Positions 32,986-41,855 are shown, counted from the stretch's first letter. The stretch is DNA of 64,000 bases from WHTK01 sp965197795 (GCA_965197795.1 OZ240228.1:2666001-2730000); one strand, 5' to 3'. The notes: generated from the sequence alone by a model not told the origin. Made by a program: numbers and translations.

Positions 32986-34617
32986 ATGCCCAAGCAGATC
33001 ATTTTCGATGAGGAGGCGCGCCGCTCCCTGAAGATGGGCGTCGACGTCCTGGCCGAGGCCCTCAAGGTGACCCTCGGCCCTCGCGGACGCCGCGTCGTCC
33101 TCGACCGCAAGTACGGCGCGCCCGCCGTCGTCGATGATGGCGTCTCGATCGCCAAGGAGATCGAGCTGCGCGACCCCTTCGAGAATATGGGCGCCCAGCT
33201 CGCCAAGGAAATCTCCTCCAAGACCAACGACGTCGCCGGCGACGGCACCACCACAGCCACCCTCCTCGGCCAGTCCATCGTCCGTGAAGGCCTCAAGAAC
33301 GTCGCCGCCGGCGCCAACCCCATGGCCCTCAAGAAGGGCATCGAGATGGGCGCCAAGGCCGCGATCGAAAACCTGCACAGCATGGCCAAGCCCGTCACCG
33401 GCAAGGACCAGATCTCGCAGGTAGCCACCCTCTCCGCCCACGACGAGGAGATCGGCAACATGATTTCTGAGGTCATGGAGAAGGTCGGCAAGGACGGCGT
33501 CATCACAGTCGAGGAGTCGCGCGGCATCCGCATGGAGACCGAATTCGTCGACGGCCTCGCCCTCGACCGCGGCTACACCTCCCCCTACTTCGTGACCAAC
33601 ACGGAGCGCATGGAGTCCAACCTCGAAGAGCCCTACATCCTGATCACCGACAAGCGCATCAGCGCCGTCACCGACCTCCTGCCCATCCTCGAGAAGGTCC
33701 TGCAGGTCACCAAGAACTTCGTCATCATCGCCGACGACCTCGACGGCGAAGCCCTCGCCACCGTCGTCGTCAACAAGCTGCGCGGCACGATCAACGCCCT
33801 CGCCATCAAGGCGCCCGCCTTCGGCGACCGCCGCAAGGAGATGCTCGAGGACATCGCCATCCTCACCGGCGGCACCTTCATCACCGAGTCCGTCGGCCGC
33901 AAGCTCGACGGCGCCCAGGTCGCCGACCTCGGCCGCGCCCGTCGCGTCATCGCCGGCAAGGACGACACCACGATCATCGAAGGCTACGGCTCCGACGAGG
34001 CGATCCAGGCCCGCTTGAAGCAGGTCCGCGCCCAGATCGACGAGACCGCCTCCGACTTCGACCGCGAGAAGCTGCAGGAGCGCATGGCCAAGCTCTCCGG
34101 CGGCGTCGCCGTGCTCAAGGTCGGCGCACCCACCGAGGTCGAGCTCAAGGAGAAGAAGCTCCGCGTCGAGGACGCCCTCTCCGCCACCCGCTCGGCCGTC
34201 GAAGAAGGCATCGTCGCCGGTGGCGGCGTCGCCCTGATCCGCACCCAGAAGTCGCTCGACGACCTCGCCGCCACACTCGAGGGCGACGAGCGCACCGGCG
34301 TCCTCCTGCTCAAGAAGGTCTTCGAAGACCCGCTGATCCAGATCTGCGAAAACGCCGGCGTCGAAGGCACCGTCGTCGTCGACGCCGTGCGCAAGAACCC
34401 CGACCCCGAGTTCGGCTACGACGCCTCGGACCTCGTCTACGGCAACATGATCGAGCGAGGCGTCATCGACCCCGTGAAGGTCGAGCGCAGCGCCCTCGAA
34501 AACGCCGTCTCGATCGCCACCATGGTCCTCACCACGGAGTCCCTCATCACCGACATCCCGGAGGCCCCCGGCGCCATGCCGCCGCAAATGCCCCCCGGCA
34601 TGGACATGGACTACTAG
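32986..34617 (+). CDS. groEL: Chaperonin GroEL (60 kDa)
   Basis: ATP-driven protein-folding ring. 543 residues. 'MPKQIIFDEEARRSLKMGVD', ATP site 'DGVSIAKEIELRDPFENMGA', 'NDVAGDGTTTATLLGQ', 'GYTSPYFVTN', 'VVNKLRGTINALAIKAPAFG', 'AVEEGIVAGGGVALIR' and a Met/Pro-rich tail 'PGAMPPQMPPGMDMDY' in place of the usual GGM repeat. Nucleotide-binding Asp residues (GDGTTT; 'VDAVRKNPDPEFGYDA') are conserved. Heat-inducible through CIRCE with groES. Ends before a strong terminator. Confidence 0.98.
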   Translation: MPKQIIFDEEARRSLKMGVDVLAEALKVTLGPRGRRVVLDRKYGAPAVVDDGVSIAKEIELRDPFENMGAQLAKEISSKTNDVAGDGTTTATLLGQSIVREGLKNVAAGANPMALKKGIEMGAKAAIENLHSMAKPVTGKDQISQVATLSAHDEEIGNMISEVMEKVGKDGVITVEESRGIRMETEFVDGLALDRGYTSPYFVTNTERMESNLEEPYILITDKRISAVTDLLPILEKVLQVTKNFVIIADDLDGEALATVVVNKLRGTINALAIKAPAFGDRRKEMLEDIAILTGGTFITESVGRKLDGAQVADLGRARRVIAGKDDTTIIEGYGSDEAIQARLKQVRAQIDETASDFDREKLQERMAKLSGGVAVLKVGAPTEVELKEKKLRVEDALSATRSAVEEGIVAGGGVALIRTQKSLDDLAATLEGDERTGVLLLKKVFEDPLIQICENAGVEGTVVVDAVRKNPDPEFGYDASDLVYGNMIERGVIDPVKVERSALENAVSIATMVLTTESLITDIPEAPGAMPPQMPPGMDMDY

Positions 34618-34651
34618 CTGCGCTAGTGCAAAGGCTGCCGCTCAAACCCCG

Positions 34652-34674
34652 CTCGTCCTGAGCCTGTCGAAGGA
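34652..34674 (+). repeat. RF1-related repeat (RF1b), forward
   Basis: CTCGTCCTGAGCCTGTCGAA then GGACC, the CCTGTCGAAGGA variant, in the groEL 3' region. The same element occurs reversed at 38529-38553 and inside dnaG and ileS. Confidence 0.75.
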
Positions 34675-34690
34675 CCGCCGTCACAACCCC

Positions 34691-34716
34691 AGAGGCCCCT
34701 CAATCGAGGGGCCTCT
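34691..34716 (+). terminator. Terminator of groESL
   Basis: AGAGGCCCCT-CAATCG-AGGGGCCTCT, 10-bp perfect stem, followed by TCC; 73 bases after groEL. Confidence 0.82.
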
Positions 34717-34843
34717 TCCGCACCGCCCTCAGGCTCCGCCGCGGCCGCCGCTCCCCGTCCGCCACTTCGTAGCGGTAGGCCCGCCGCGCCGCATCGCCCC
34801 ACCGCCGCCGCTTCCTCTGTCTGCCTTGGCCCTCTCGTGCCAT
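34700..34843 (-). CDS. Possible small Arg-rich protein
   Basis: 47 residues from the ATG at 34841-34843: 'REGQGRQRKRRRWGDAARRA' and 'YRYEVADGERRPRRSL', ending inside the groESL terminator stem. Basic and nucleic-acid-binder-like in composition. No ribosome site stands out and GC-rich antisense frames often look Arg-rich, so it may be chance. Confidence 0.22.
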   Translation of the reverse strand: MAREGQGRQRKRRRWGDAARRAYRYEVADGERRPRRSLRAVRKRPLD

Positions 34844-35128
34844 CACCATAGACTCGCCCTGGCCCCCGCTTGCTCCCGTCTCCGTCTCCCGTTCCACCTC
34901 GATCCGACTCCTTCCCGCCTCACCCCGGTCCTCTACCCGTCCTCTTTAGATTCGAACTCCCACGCCACAGCAGCGCGGCGCGCCGCCTCCACGTCAGCAC
35001 CCTACAGCGCTCGGGCCCCAGCTCCCAGCGACTCGTGGCACCGTCACGCTGCCCGCCGGGCGCCGATTTGGCTCCTGCACCGGCTTACAACTGCGCCCGT
35101 GTACTCCGTTGGTTTCTGTGGCTCGTGG
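34844..35128. other. Gene-poor stretch
   Basis: Between the groESL terminator region and the convergent VWA gene stop. CT-rich, without motif-bearing frames; the long plus-strand frame beginning here is antisense to the VWA gene. Confidence 0.4.
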
Positions 35129-38100
35129 CTACTCGGTCAGGCGCCGGTACAGCGTCGGCAGCCGCGACGGCAGCAGCTCGATGTCGCCCAGCACCTCGTA
35201 GGCGATGTCGCCGCACATCTGCCCCAGGTAATCGTGGCCTTCCTTGTCGACGGTCAGCGCAAACGGCACGATGCCCTTGTGCTTCGCCTCCACCAGCGCC
35301 TTGTGCGTGTCGTGGATGGCGTATTCCTTCTCGGTGCGGTCGCGGCCGTAGCCGTGGTCCTGCGGCCGGCCGTCGGAGACCAGGAAGAGGATCCGCGCCT
35401 TGGCGTCGCTCTCCTCCAGCTTGTGCGTCGTGTGCCGGATCGCCGGGCCCATGCGCGTCGAGCGAATCGGCGTCACGCGGTCGATGCGCCGCCTGATCAC
35501 CTCATCGAACGGCTCATCCAGCCCCTTGATGATGAAGTACTCGACGTTCTCGCGACCGTAGCCGGAGAAGCCGAAGATGCCGTAGCGATCGTGGATCGTC
35601 TCCAGGGCGCGCGTCAGCAGCACCAGGCTCTCCTTCTCGAGGTCGATGATCCGCTTCGGCGGCTCCAGGGTGTTGGCCGTGCGGTTCTGCGCCAGCCACT
35701 GGTAGTAGCGTCGCGGGTCGGACGTGTCCGTAGCGTTGCGCGGGCGGCGCTTATCGATTTCCTCGTCCGTCGAGGCCGACATGTCGAGCAGGAAAGCAAC
35801 CGCGACGTCGCGTTCGATCTTGTTGCGGCGCCAGTAGATCTTCGGCACGTCGCCGTGGCCCGCCCTCTTCGTCGAGAGGAACTCGATCGCGGCGTCCAGG
35901 TCTATGTCCTCGCCGTCCTCCAGCTTCTTGAGCTTGCGGAAGGTCTCCGGCTTGAGCAGTTCGAACTGGCGCTGCGTCTCGTTAACCAGGGAAGAGTGGT
36001 GGCGCAGCGTGTTTTCGTAGAAGTCCTCTTCACCCTCCTCGAGGTAGCGTTCGCGGACGGCGCACCAGCGCGGCTTGTAGTCCGTGGCTCGGAAGTCCCA
36101 CTCGTCATAGTAATACGTCTTGACCTCCGGCGATAGATCGGGCGCCTGCGGGTTCTCGAGGACCGGTGCATCGTCCGGGATTTCCCCGTCTGAGGAGAAC
36201 GGCGTGCCCGCCTCCTTCTCGAGGTTCTCGATCAAGGCCGCCAGCTGCGACATGTCAAACTCGTCCATGTCGACGTCGACCTCGACGCTTTTCTCCAGCA
36301 GCTCTTTGATCTCCTCCGGCGAGAGGTCGGCGAGGTCCTGCATCTCCTCGTCTTTGTCCTGAGAGCGCATGCGCATCAGCAGCTGGACCAGCTCCGGCTT
36401 GAAGTCGCCGCGGAACTCGATCGGCTCAGGGCTCTCGTAGGGCATCTCCTCGCCCTCCGGCAGCTCTTCCAGGGCCTCCTCTGCGTCCTGCTGCGCCTGC
36501 CGCTCGAGGTCTTGCAGCTGCTCCTCGGTCATGGTCTCCCAATCGAGGTCCTGCAGCGCCTCGGGGGGCAAGTTAGGGACCTGTTCCGCGAGTTCGTAGA
36601 GGATCAGCGTGGCTTCGGCGGCGTCCTCGACCGTTGACTCGGAGTCGTGCAACTTGCGCAGCGTGAGGACGCCGTTGGCGAGCAGCGACTCGAGCGGCTT
36701 GGGCCACTCCATGCTCGACTCGCCGTCGAGGCTGGCGTGGATCAGGTTCTCGATGAAGGCCTGGCGCAGCGGCAGTGTACGCACCTCGGGGCGCTGCTGC
36801 AGCTCACGCCCCTGTACCTGCTTGCTGCTGGCGCGAATGCCGGAGTATTCGATCTGGACTCGCCGGTCGATGCGCAGGTCTTCGACCAGGGCGAAGAGGT
36901 CCGACGCCATCTGACGTTCCGGGAAGAGGTCGAAGTAGCGTTCCATGTCCGTGAGCCAGCGCTTTTTCTCGACCAGGCCCTCGGCCCGGCGCTCGCGCTC
37001 CCGCTGATGGCGCCGCCGAGGCAGCACTTTGCCGGCACGGCGAAAGCTGAATCCGAAGCTGCCGAACTCGATGTGGGCAGTCTGATGCGTGGCGTACACC
37101 TTGAAGATCGCGAAGTTGTCCGCCTTGTTCTCGAAGAGCTCGATGTGGTCAGGCAGATAGACGGCGGTCCCCTCGGTGGAAGGACCGCGCTCCTGGACCC
37201 AGCCGATGCCCTTTGATTCCAGGGCAGACACGGGCTGCACGCTGATGTTGGCGCCCGTCAGGGCCTTGCCATACAGGCGCAACAGCTCGCTAACTCGCGG
37301 CAGGTCGACGCGAGCTGACAGCGTCTGAATCATCTGCTCAGCGCGGCCGGACTCAAGTCGGAAATAGGCTTCACCGCCCTCGACGCTGCCCCGCAGAATC
37401 TCGTAGCCGGCTTCATGCCAGGCCTCGAGTTCCTCTGGGCGCAGGCGCTCGGCGAGGACGGGCGCCGATTTGAGGAACGACATGGCGGCCAGTGGCGAGG
37501 CCGCCACGAGTCGCTCACCCAGTTCGATGAAGCGCTGGTGGCGCTCTGCCTGGACCTCGCGCATGGCGGCGGTGCCCTCGGCGAAAAGGGCGTAGGACTG
37601 GCGGCCGATGCGGCGCGCGACGCGCGTCGAGAGCCCAAGATAGGCGGCGCGCTGGGCCGGTTCGACGTTCCGCAACAGCTCCGGGCCGCGCTGGAAGTAG
37701 AGGCTGGCTTCGGGCCAGGCGGAGTCGGAGATCGAGGCCGCGTATTCGATGAAGGCGACGATTTCTTCGTGCTGCAAGGCTCCGACGGCTTGTGGCGCCG
37801 CGTCGAGGCAGGCGGCCGCGAGGTCAGCCGAGCGGTCGGAGATACCCTCCAGGACGCGAGCCAGGCGGCCCAGCTCGGTGAGGGAAAGGCCCTCCAGCAG
37901 AGCAGGGCTACTGTCGAAGAACTCGCTGGAGAGGGAGATCGACTTCCAGGTCGCCTTGTAGAGGCGCTGGCCCAGGGCGGCCCAGTCATCGACCTGGAGA
38001 CCGGCCAGCGCGGGGACGACCCGGGGGCTGGCACGAAAGTAAGCGGCGGCTATCGCGGCGGCGGACTCGGCGAGCTCGCGACCGGCCGCGGCCCAGGCGC

Positions 38101-38347
38101 GATAGCCGGCTTCGTCGAGCTGAGGCAGGAGGGCACGCGTCGCGTTGAAGTAGTCGCCGAGGGCTTCCCACGAGCGCAGAGAATGCGAGCCAAGCGCGAG
38201 CGCCTCTTCGACCCAAAGGCCGGCGCGCTCATCCGACGTGCCGGGGGGGAGGGCGTCCAGGGCTTCACGGAAAGCCTCACCAAGGCCGGGTGCGTGCTCC
38301 GAGAGCTGGGTTTCGGCTTGCTGCAGATAGGCTTCGCTAAGGGGCAT
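35129..38347 (-). CDS. Large VWA-domain protein, NorD/CbbO-like
   Basis: 1072 residues from the ATG at 38345-38347; upstream codons are repeat DNA. The N-terminal ~400 residues are Ala/Glu-rich helical repeats ('AYLGLSTRVARRIGRQSYAL', 'EEIVAFIEYAASIS'), HEAT-like in feel. The middle 'DLFALVEDLRIDRRVQIEYS' is typical of the NorD family. Acidic stretch ~680-780. The C-terminal VWA domain has MIDAS 'FLLDMSASTDEE', 'RSTRMGPAIRH' and 'LVSDGRPQDHGYGRD'. NorD/CbbO pair with MoxR-class AAA ATPases to insert or activate metal centres. The NorQ-like ATPase starts the same leftward run (40709-39822). No nor or cbb genes are in view, so the client is unknown. Confidence 0.88.
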   Translation of the reverse strand: MPLSEAYLQQAETQLSEHAPGLGEAFREALDALPPGTSDERAGLWVEEALALGSHSLRSWEALGDYFNATRALLPQLDEAGYRAWAAAGRELAESAAAIAAAYFRASPRVVPALAGLQVDDWAALGQRLYKATWKSISLSSEFFDSSPALLEGLSLTELGRLARVLEGISDRSADLAAACLDAAPQAVGALQHEEIVAFIEYAASISDSAWPEASLYFQRGPELLRNVEPAQRAAYLGLSTRVARRIGRQSYALFAEGTAAMREVQAERHQRFIELGERLVAASPLAAMSFLKSAPVLAERLRPEELEAWHEAGYEILRGSVEGGEAYFRLESGRAEQMIQTLSARVDLPRVSELLRLYGKALTGANISVQPVSALESKGIGWVQERGPSTEGTAVYLPDHIELFENKADNFAIFKVYATHQTAHIEFGSFGFSFRRAGKVLPRRRHQRERERRAEGLVEKKRWLTDMERYFDLFPERQMASDLFALVEDLRIDRRVQIEYSGIRASSKQVQGRELQQRPEVRTLPLRQAFIENLIHASLDGESSMEWPKPLESLLANGVLTLRKLHDSESTVEDAAEATLILYELAEQVPNLPPEALQDLDWETMTEEQLQDLERQAQQDAEEALEELPEGEEMPYESPEPIEFRGDFKPELVQLLMRMRSQDKDEEMQDLADLSPEEIKELLEKSVEVDVDMDEFDMSQLAALIENLEKEAGTPFSSDGEIPDDAPVLENPQAPDLSPEVKTYYYDEWDFRATDYKPRWCAVRERYLEEGEEDFYENTLRHHSSLVNETQRQFELLKPETFRKLKKLEDGEDIDLDAAIEFLSTKRAGHGDVPKIYWRRNKIERDVAVAFLLDMSASTDEEIDKRRPRNATDTSDPRRYYQWLAQNRTANTLEPPKRIIDLEKESLVLLTRALETIHDRYGIFGFSGYGRENVEYFIIKGLDEPFDEVIRRRIDRVTPIRSTRMGPAIRHTTHKLEESDAKARILFLVSDGRPQDHGYGRDRTEKEYAIHDTHKALVEAKHKGIVPFALTVDKEGHDYLGQMCGDIAYEVLGDIELLPSRLPTLYRRLTE

Positions 38348-38528
38348 GGGTCGTTTGATTCCAGTCCGGCCAGGAAGGCGTTGAAATGGGGAGGGTCCCA
38401 AGCCCGGAATAGCGGGCGAACACGGTGAACCCTTCCATTTTAAATGCGAAGGGGCTCCGAAGGCCAACCAGGCCAGCGCGGAACGCCTGCCCTGGGGATC
38501 GGACGGAACTTGCAGGCCGCGAGCTTCG

Positions 38529-38553
38529 CGTCCTTCGACAGGCTCAGGACGAA
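38529..38553 (-). repeat. RF1b repeat, reverse orientation
   Basis: GTCCTTCGACAGGCTCAGGA with CGAAC on the plus strand, i.e. the reverse complement of the 34652 copy, between the VWA gene and the cyclophilin gene. Confidence 0.75.
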
Positions 38554-38593
38554 CGGCTGGGAAACGGGCGGCTGGCATGGAGCGAGGCCCGGT

Positions 38594-39106
38594 TTAGCTT
38601 TCTTCGATCTCGATCTTCTGGATCTTGTCGCCCTGGCGGATCGCGTTGACGACGTCCTGACCTGAGGTAACTCTGCCGAAGACGGAGTGGCGATTATCGA
38701 GGTGAGGCTGCGCGGCATGCGTGATGAAGAACTGGCTGCCGTTGGTCCCGGGGCCAGCGTTGGCCATCGAAAGCATGCCAGGGCCGCTGTGTTGCCAGCC
38801 AGGATGGAACTCGTCGGCGAACTGGTAACCGGGCCCGCCCGTGCCGGTACCCAAAGGACAGCCGCCCTGGACCATGAAGTCACTGATGACGCGATGGAAG
38901 ATGAGGTCGTCGTAGTAGCCAACGCAGCTCAGATAGACGAAATTGTTGACAGTATTGGGGACGTCCTTGGCCGCGAGCTCAATGACGATCTCACCCTTAT
39001 CCGTCTCAAAACGGGCTGTGTACGACTTCTCCGGATCGATGACGCGCTCCGGTGGGGAGCTAAAGCGCCGCTGATTGTCGCGCTTGAGATCTGCGATCGT
39101 GGTCAT
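38594..39106 (-). CDS. Cyclophilin-type peptidyl-prolyl cis-trans isomerase
   Basis: 170 residues, cytoplasmic by appearance (no signal). 'ARFETDKGEIVIELAAKDVP', 'VNNFVYLSCVGYYDDLIFHR', 'VISDFMVQGGCPLGTGTGGP', 'GMLSMANAGPGTNGSQFFIT', 'LDNRHSVFGRVTSGQDVV'. Active-site Arg (FHRV), Gln-Gly-Gly and 'SQFFIT' are all present; the Trp of human CypA is His here ('PHLDNRHSVFG'). Follows the lipoprotein cyclophilin by 48 bases, with a CCCTCTGCTCGCGAGAGGG hairpin (39122-39143) between them. Confidence 0.93.
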   Translation of the reverse strand: MTTIADLKRDNQRRFSSPPERVIDPEKSYTARFETDKGEIVIELAAKDVPNTVNNFVYLSCVGYYDDLIFHRVISDFMVQGGCPLGTGTGGPGYQFADEFHPGWQHSGPGMLSMANAGPGTNGSQFFITHAAQPHLDNRHSVFGRVTSGQDVVNAIRQGDKIQKIEIEES

Positions 39107-39154
39107 GCTGGACTCTCCCTCAACCCTCTGCTCGCGAGAGGGACTCTACGTGGA

Positions 39155-39874
39155 CTAGCTCTCGGTGATGCTGATGGCGATGATCTTATCGCCTTCCAGA
39201 ATCGCGTTGACCGCGGCCATCCCCTCGGTCACGCGGCCGAAGATCGAATGAACGTCGTCCAGGTGGCTGGCTGGCGCAAGCGTAATGAAGAACTGACTAC
39301 CGTTGGTATTGGGGCCGATATTGGCCATAGAGAGGACTCCAGGACCATCGTGGCGTAGATCGGGGCTGAATTCATCCTCGAAGATGTAGCCGGGTCCACC
39401 AGTACCGTTTCCGCGCGGGTCGCCGCCCTGAGCGACGAATGGAGTTGGAGCACGGACGACGCGATGAAAGGTCAGCCCGTCGTAATAGCCGCGGCAGCTG
39501 AGAAAGACGAAGTTGTTCGTGGTTACCGGAGCTCCTGAAGCAGCGAGCTCAATCGTGATAAGGCCGCGCGAGGTTTGCATAGTTGCCGTGTAGGCCTTCG
39601 CTGGGTCGATGACCATCTCGGGCGGGGCGTTGAAGCTGCGCTGGCCGTCCCGGACGATGGAGGCAAGCGTCGCCCCGGAACACGATGGCGCCGGATCTGC
39701 AACCGTGGTGCCCTCGGCCGGAGCCGACGTTGGCGGCGGCGGCGGCTCGAGAGCTTCGCCGTCATCGCCGCAGGCGACGAGCAGCGCGAGGAGGAAGGCG
39801 AAAGCGGCGAGGAACACTAGCTTACTCAAAGATTGAGGTAACCACCTCTTCCAGTGTCTGCTGTACTTCGACAT
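39155..39874 (-). CDS. Lipoprotein cyclophilin-type peptidyl-prolyl isomerase
   Basis: 239 residues. The hydrophobic signal 'LVFLAAFAFLLALLVAC' ends at a lipobox Cys, so it is an extracytoplasmic folding factor. A Pro-rich spacer precedes the cyclophilin domain: 'YTATMQTSRGLITIELAASG', 'NNFVFLSCRGYYDGLTFHRV', 'QGGDPRGNGTGGPGYIFEDE', 'NTNGSQFFITLAP' and 'HSIFGRVTEGM'. The ATG at 39874 lies 53 bases inside the AAA gene. A TTG (~39830), overlapping that gene's stop as TTGAGTAA, gives a more typical signal peptide and may be the real start. Confidence 0.9.
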   Translation of the reverse strand: MSKYSRHWKRWLPQSLSKLVFLAAFAFLLALLVACGDDGEALEPPPPPTSAPAEGTTVADPAPSCSGATLASIVRDGQRSFNAPPEMVIDPAKAYTATMQTSRGLITIELAASGAPVTTNNFVFLSCRGYYDGLTFHRVVRAPTPFVAQGGDPRGNGTGGPGYIFEDEFSPDLRHDGPGVLSMANIGPNTNGSQFFITLAPASHLDDVHSIFGRVTEGMAAVNAILEGDKIIAISITES

Positions 39875-40709
39875 CGTCCGTAAGCGCCCAGATCACGGAG
39901 GAGCGGCAAGCATCTCGGGCCGGTATGCCCTTACGAATCAGCTTGCCGGCGTAGATCAACAGCCGTGTGCTAACGCCTTCCGCCAGTCCGTGTTCGCGCA
40001 GATTGCGGACCTTCTCGCCCAGCTTGGCGAGATCGCTCGCAAGGCGCTCGTCGATATCGGCTTCGTGCCGGATGATCTCGGTTTCCTGGTCCTTAGACGG
40101 GTAATCGAACTCGATGGCGATGAAACGCTGCCGGGTACTGTGTTTGAGATCCTTCAGGGCGCTCTGGTAGCCAGGGTTGTATGAGATGACGAGAAGGAAA
40201 CCCTCAGCGGCTTCCAGAACCTGAGCTCGCTTCTCGATGGGCAACAGGCGGCGGTAGTCCGTCAGGGGATGGATCAGGACCGTTGTGTCCTTGCGAGCTT
40301 CGACGACCTCATCGAGGTAGCAGATAGCGCCGGCCTTGACGGCGCGGGTCAGCGGACCATCGATCCATCGCGTCGTCTCGCCCTCGAGCAGATAGCGGCC
40401 TACGAGGTCACTGGCCGTGAGGTCTTCGTGGCAGGCAACCGTGACTATGGGCAGGGCGCGGTCGCCGGATTCACTGTCGAGCTCGAGCGGGCGGCCGAGC
40501 CGCCACGCCATGTATTCCACGAAGCGCGTCTTGCCACAGCCGGTTGGACCCTTGAGCAATACGGGGACGCGCTCTTCGAACGCCGCCGCAAACATGTCGA
40601 CCTCGTTGGCAATCGGCAGGTAGTACGGCTCTACGTGAGGCTTGTACTCCTCGATCGCGTATTCGTGAAATGTGGACTCTTCGTCCTGAAATCTGAAATC
40701 GCTGCTGAT
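39822..40709 (-). CDS. MoxR-class AAA+ ATPase, NorQ/CbbQ/NirQ-like, with no standard start codon
   Basis: Walker A 'VLLKGPTGCGKTRFVEYMAW', 'VACHEDLTASDLVGRYLLEG', Walker B 'AGAICYLDEVVEARKDTTVL', sensor 1 'LLVISYNPGYQ', and 'LKDLKHSTRQRFIAIEF': a textbook NorQ/CbbQ ATPase that works with the VWA protein to remodel metalloenzymes. The first ATG (40593-40595) omits 38 in-frame residues ('FRFQDEESTFHEYAIEEYK', 'VEPYYLPIANEVD') that family members carry. Between the upstream TGA and that ATG the frame has no ATG, GTG or TTG. GGGAGG (40715-40720 region) sits 6 bases before an ATC at 40707-40709, so AUC initiation or a mutated start is inferred. With the first ATG the product is 257 residues. Confidence 0.85.
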   Translation of the reverse strand: MSSDFRFQDEESTFHEYAIEEYKPHVEPYYLPIANEVDMFAAAFEERVPVLLKGPTGCGKTRFVEYMAWRLGRPLELDSESGDRALPIVTVACHEDLTASDLVGRYLLEGETTRWIDGPLTRAVKAGAICYLDEVVEARKDTTVLIHPLTDYRRLLPIEKRAQVLEAAEGFLLVISYNPGYQSALKDLKHSTRQRFIAIEFDYPSKDQETEIIRHEADIDERLASDLAKLGEKVRNLREHGLAEGVSTRLLIYAGKLIRKGIPARDACRSSVIWALTDDVEVQQTLEEVVTSIFE

Positions 40710-40983
40710 GATATGCCTCCCTCAGGGTCCAAGGCGGACGAGGCCAGCGCGCCGAACGCCGCGCAAGTCTCTGGAGTTAACCCGATTATTCTATACAAGC
40801 TTCGCGGCAACAAGGAACCACGAGCCGATCAACACTGAACTCTGCCGTTCGATGCGGCGCAGACGTCCCTGAAGGCCTACTAGAAACTACTCGCTGCCTT
40901 CAGATCTCAGGCCTGGTGATCCTCCCCACGACGTCGGTTCTTAGGGCTTTCGCTCGACAAGCAAAAGGCAGAAACTCAGAGCC

Positions 40984-41190
40984 GTGCTGCTAATTGCTCG
41001 CTGGGGTTCGCTGGCCTCCTTGCTGGCTGTGATCGCGCTCGCTCTGACGATCAATGTATTGGACCTCTCCGGCAGCAGCCACGTCGATGACCGAAAGCTG
41101 GCACAACTTCTTCTTCGTTGTGTTTGATTCCGGAGGCTTCATCCCGGTCGACAAGCCATCGGTGTTCCTCTGGATCAAATGTGGTCCTGG
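40984..41190 (+). pseudogene. 5' fragment of an ArnT/PMT-like membrane glycosyltransferase
   Basis: One frame reads a hydrophobic start, 'RWGSLASLLAVIALALTINV'. A second frame from about 41090 reads 'ESWHNFFFVVFDSGGFIPVD' then 'KPSVFLWIK', which matches the first periplasmic loop of GT39-type enzymes ('DPGGFVTVDKPPLGLW'). The rest of the ~500-residue family is absent; the fragment runs into the 3' end of coaE on the other strand. A truncated, frameshifted remnant. Confidence 0.5.
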
Positions 41191-41771
41191 AGGTTCCTCC
41201 AGAGCGCGTCAACAGCCTCCTCAAGCGTCACCAGGTCGCCATCGTTCTCGATTATGACGTCAGCCGCCGCGACTGCAGCTTCCTGGTCAGTCGCGGCGGC
41301 CAGGCGCAACTCAATGTCGGGCTCCGCCAGACCGCGCGCCTTAAGCCTTTGACGGACCAGGCCCTCACGACTGCGAACCAGCCAGACTTGGTCGAAGGAG
41401 CCCGACCAGCCGGCTTCGACCAGCAGTGGCGCCTCGACTACGAAGACGCGGACACCCGCGGCTTCCTGCTCGCTGGCTAACCGTGCGACGGCCCGGCCCG
41501 TGAGGGGCCAGACGATGTCCGTGAGTCGCCGCCGCTCGGTCGCATCTGCGAAGATCAGCGCCGCGAGGCGTCCGCGGTCTATGGAACCGTCTTGAGCCAC
41601 GATCTCGGGGCCAAAGGCCTGGAGCAGCAGCGCGTAGCCTTCTGTGTCTGGTTGGTAGACGGTGTGCGCAACGAGATCGGCGTCCTCGACATACGCGCCC
41701 CGTGCGGTCAGCAGCCTTCCGACCTCGCTCTTGCCGCTGGCGATACCGCCGGTTAGACCAATTTTGAGCAT
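41175..41771 (-). CDS. coaE: Dephospho-CoA kinase
   Basis: Last step of coenzyme A synthesis: phosphorylates the 3'-OH of dephospho-CoA. 198 residues. P-loop 'IGLTGGIASGKSEVGRLL' (GGIASGKS at 8-15), 'VEDADLVAHTVYQP', 'FVVEAPLLVEAGW', 'DQVWLVRSREGLVRQRLKAR' and 'ADVIIENDGDL' are standard. It starts with ATG at 41769-41771. Convergent with the strong terminator at 41801 belonging to the upstream surface protein. Confidence 0.96.
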   Translation of the reverse strand: MLKIGLTGGIASGKSEVGRLLTARGAYVEDADLVAHTVYQPDTEGYALLLQAFGPEIVAQDGSIDRGRLAALIFADATERRRLTDIVWPLTGRAVARLASEQEAAGVRVFVVEAPLLVEAGWSGSFDQVWLVRSREGLVRQRLKARGLAEPDIELRLAAATDQEAAVAAADVIIENDGDLVTLEEAVDALWRNLQDHI

Positions 41772-41800
41772 AGCTCATTGTGGAACGAGTCCAAGCGAAC

Positions 41801-41838
41801 AATAAAGAAGGCCGTCCTGGTGGACGGCCTTCTTTATT
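41801..41838. terminator. Strong terminator between the surface-protein and coaE genes
   Basis: AATAAAGAAGGCCGTCC-TGGT-GGACGGCCTTCTTTATT: 17-bp perfect stem with A- and T-rich feet. It lies after the stop (41856) of the leftward surface-protein gene and insulates coaE. Confidence 0.93.
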
Positions 41839-41855
41839 AACTTACGCTGTCGGCG

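Noticed and set aside
34826..36136. 436-codon plus-strand frame
   Set aside because: Antisense to the well-supported VWA gene; composition is that of a GC-rich shadow frame.
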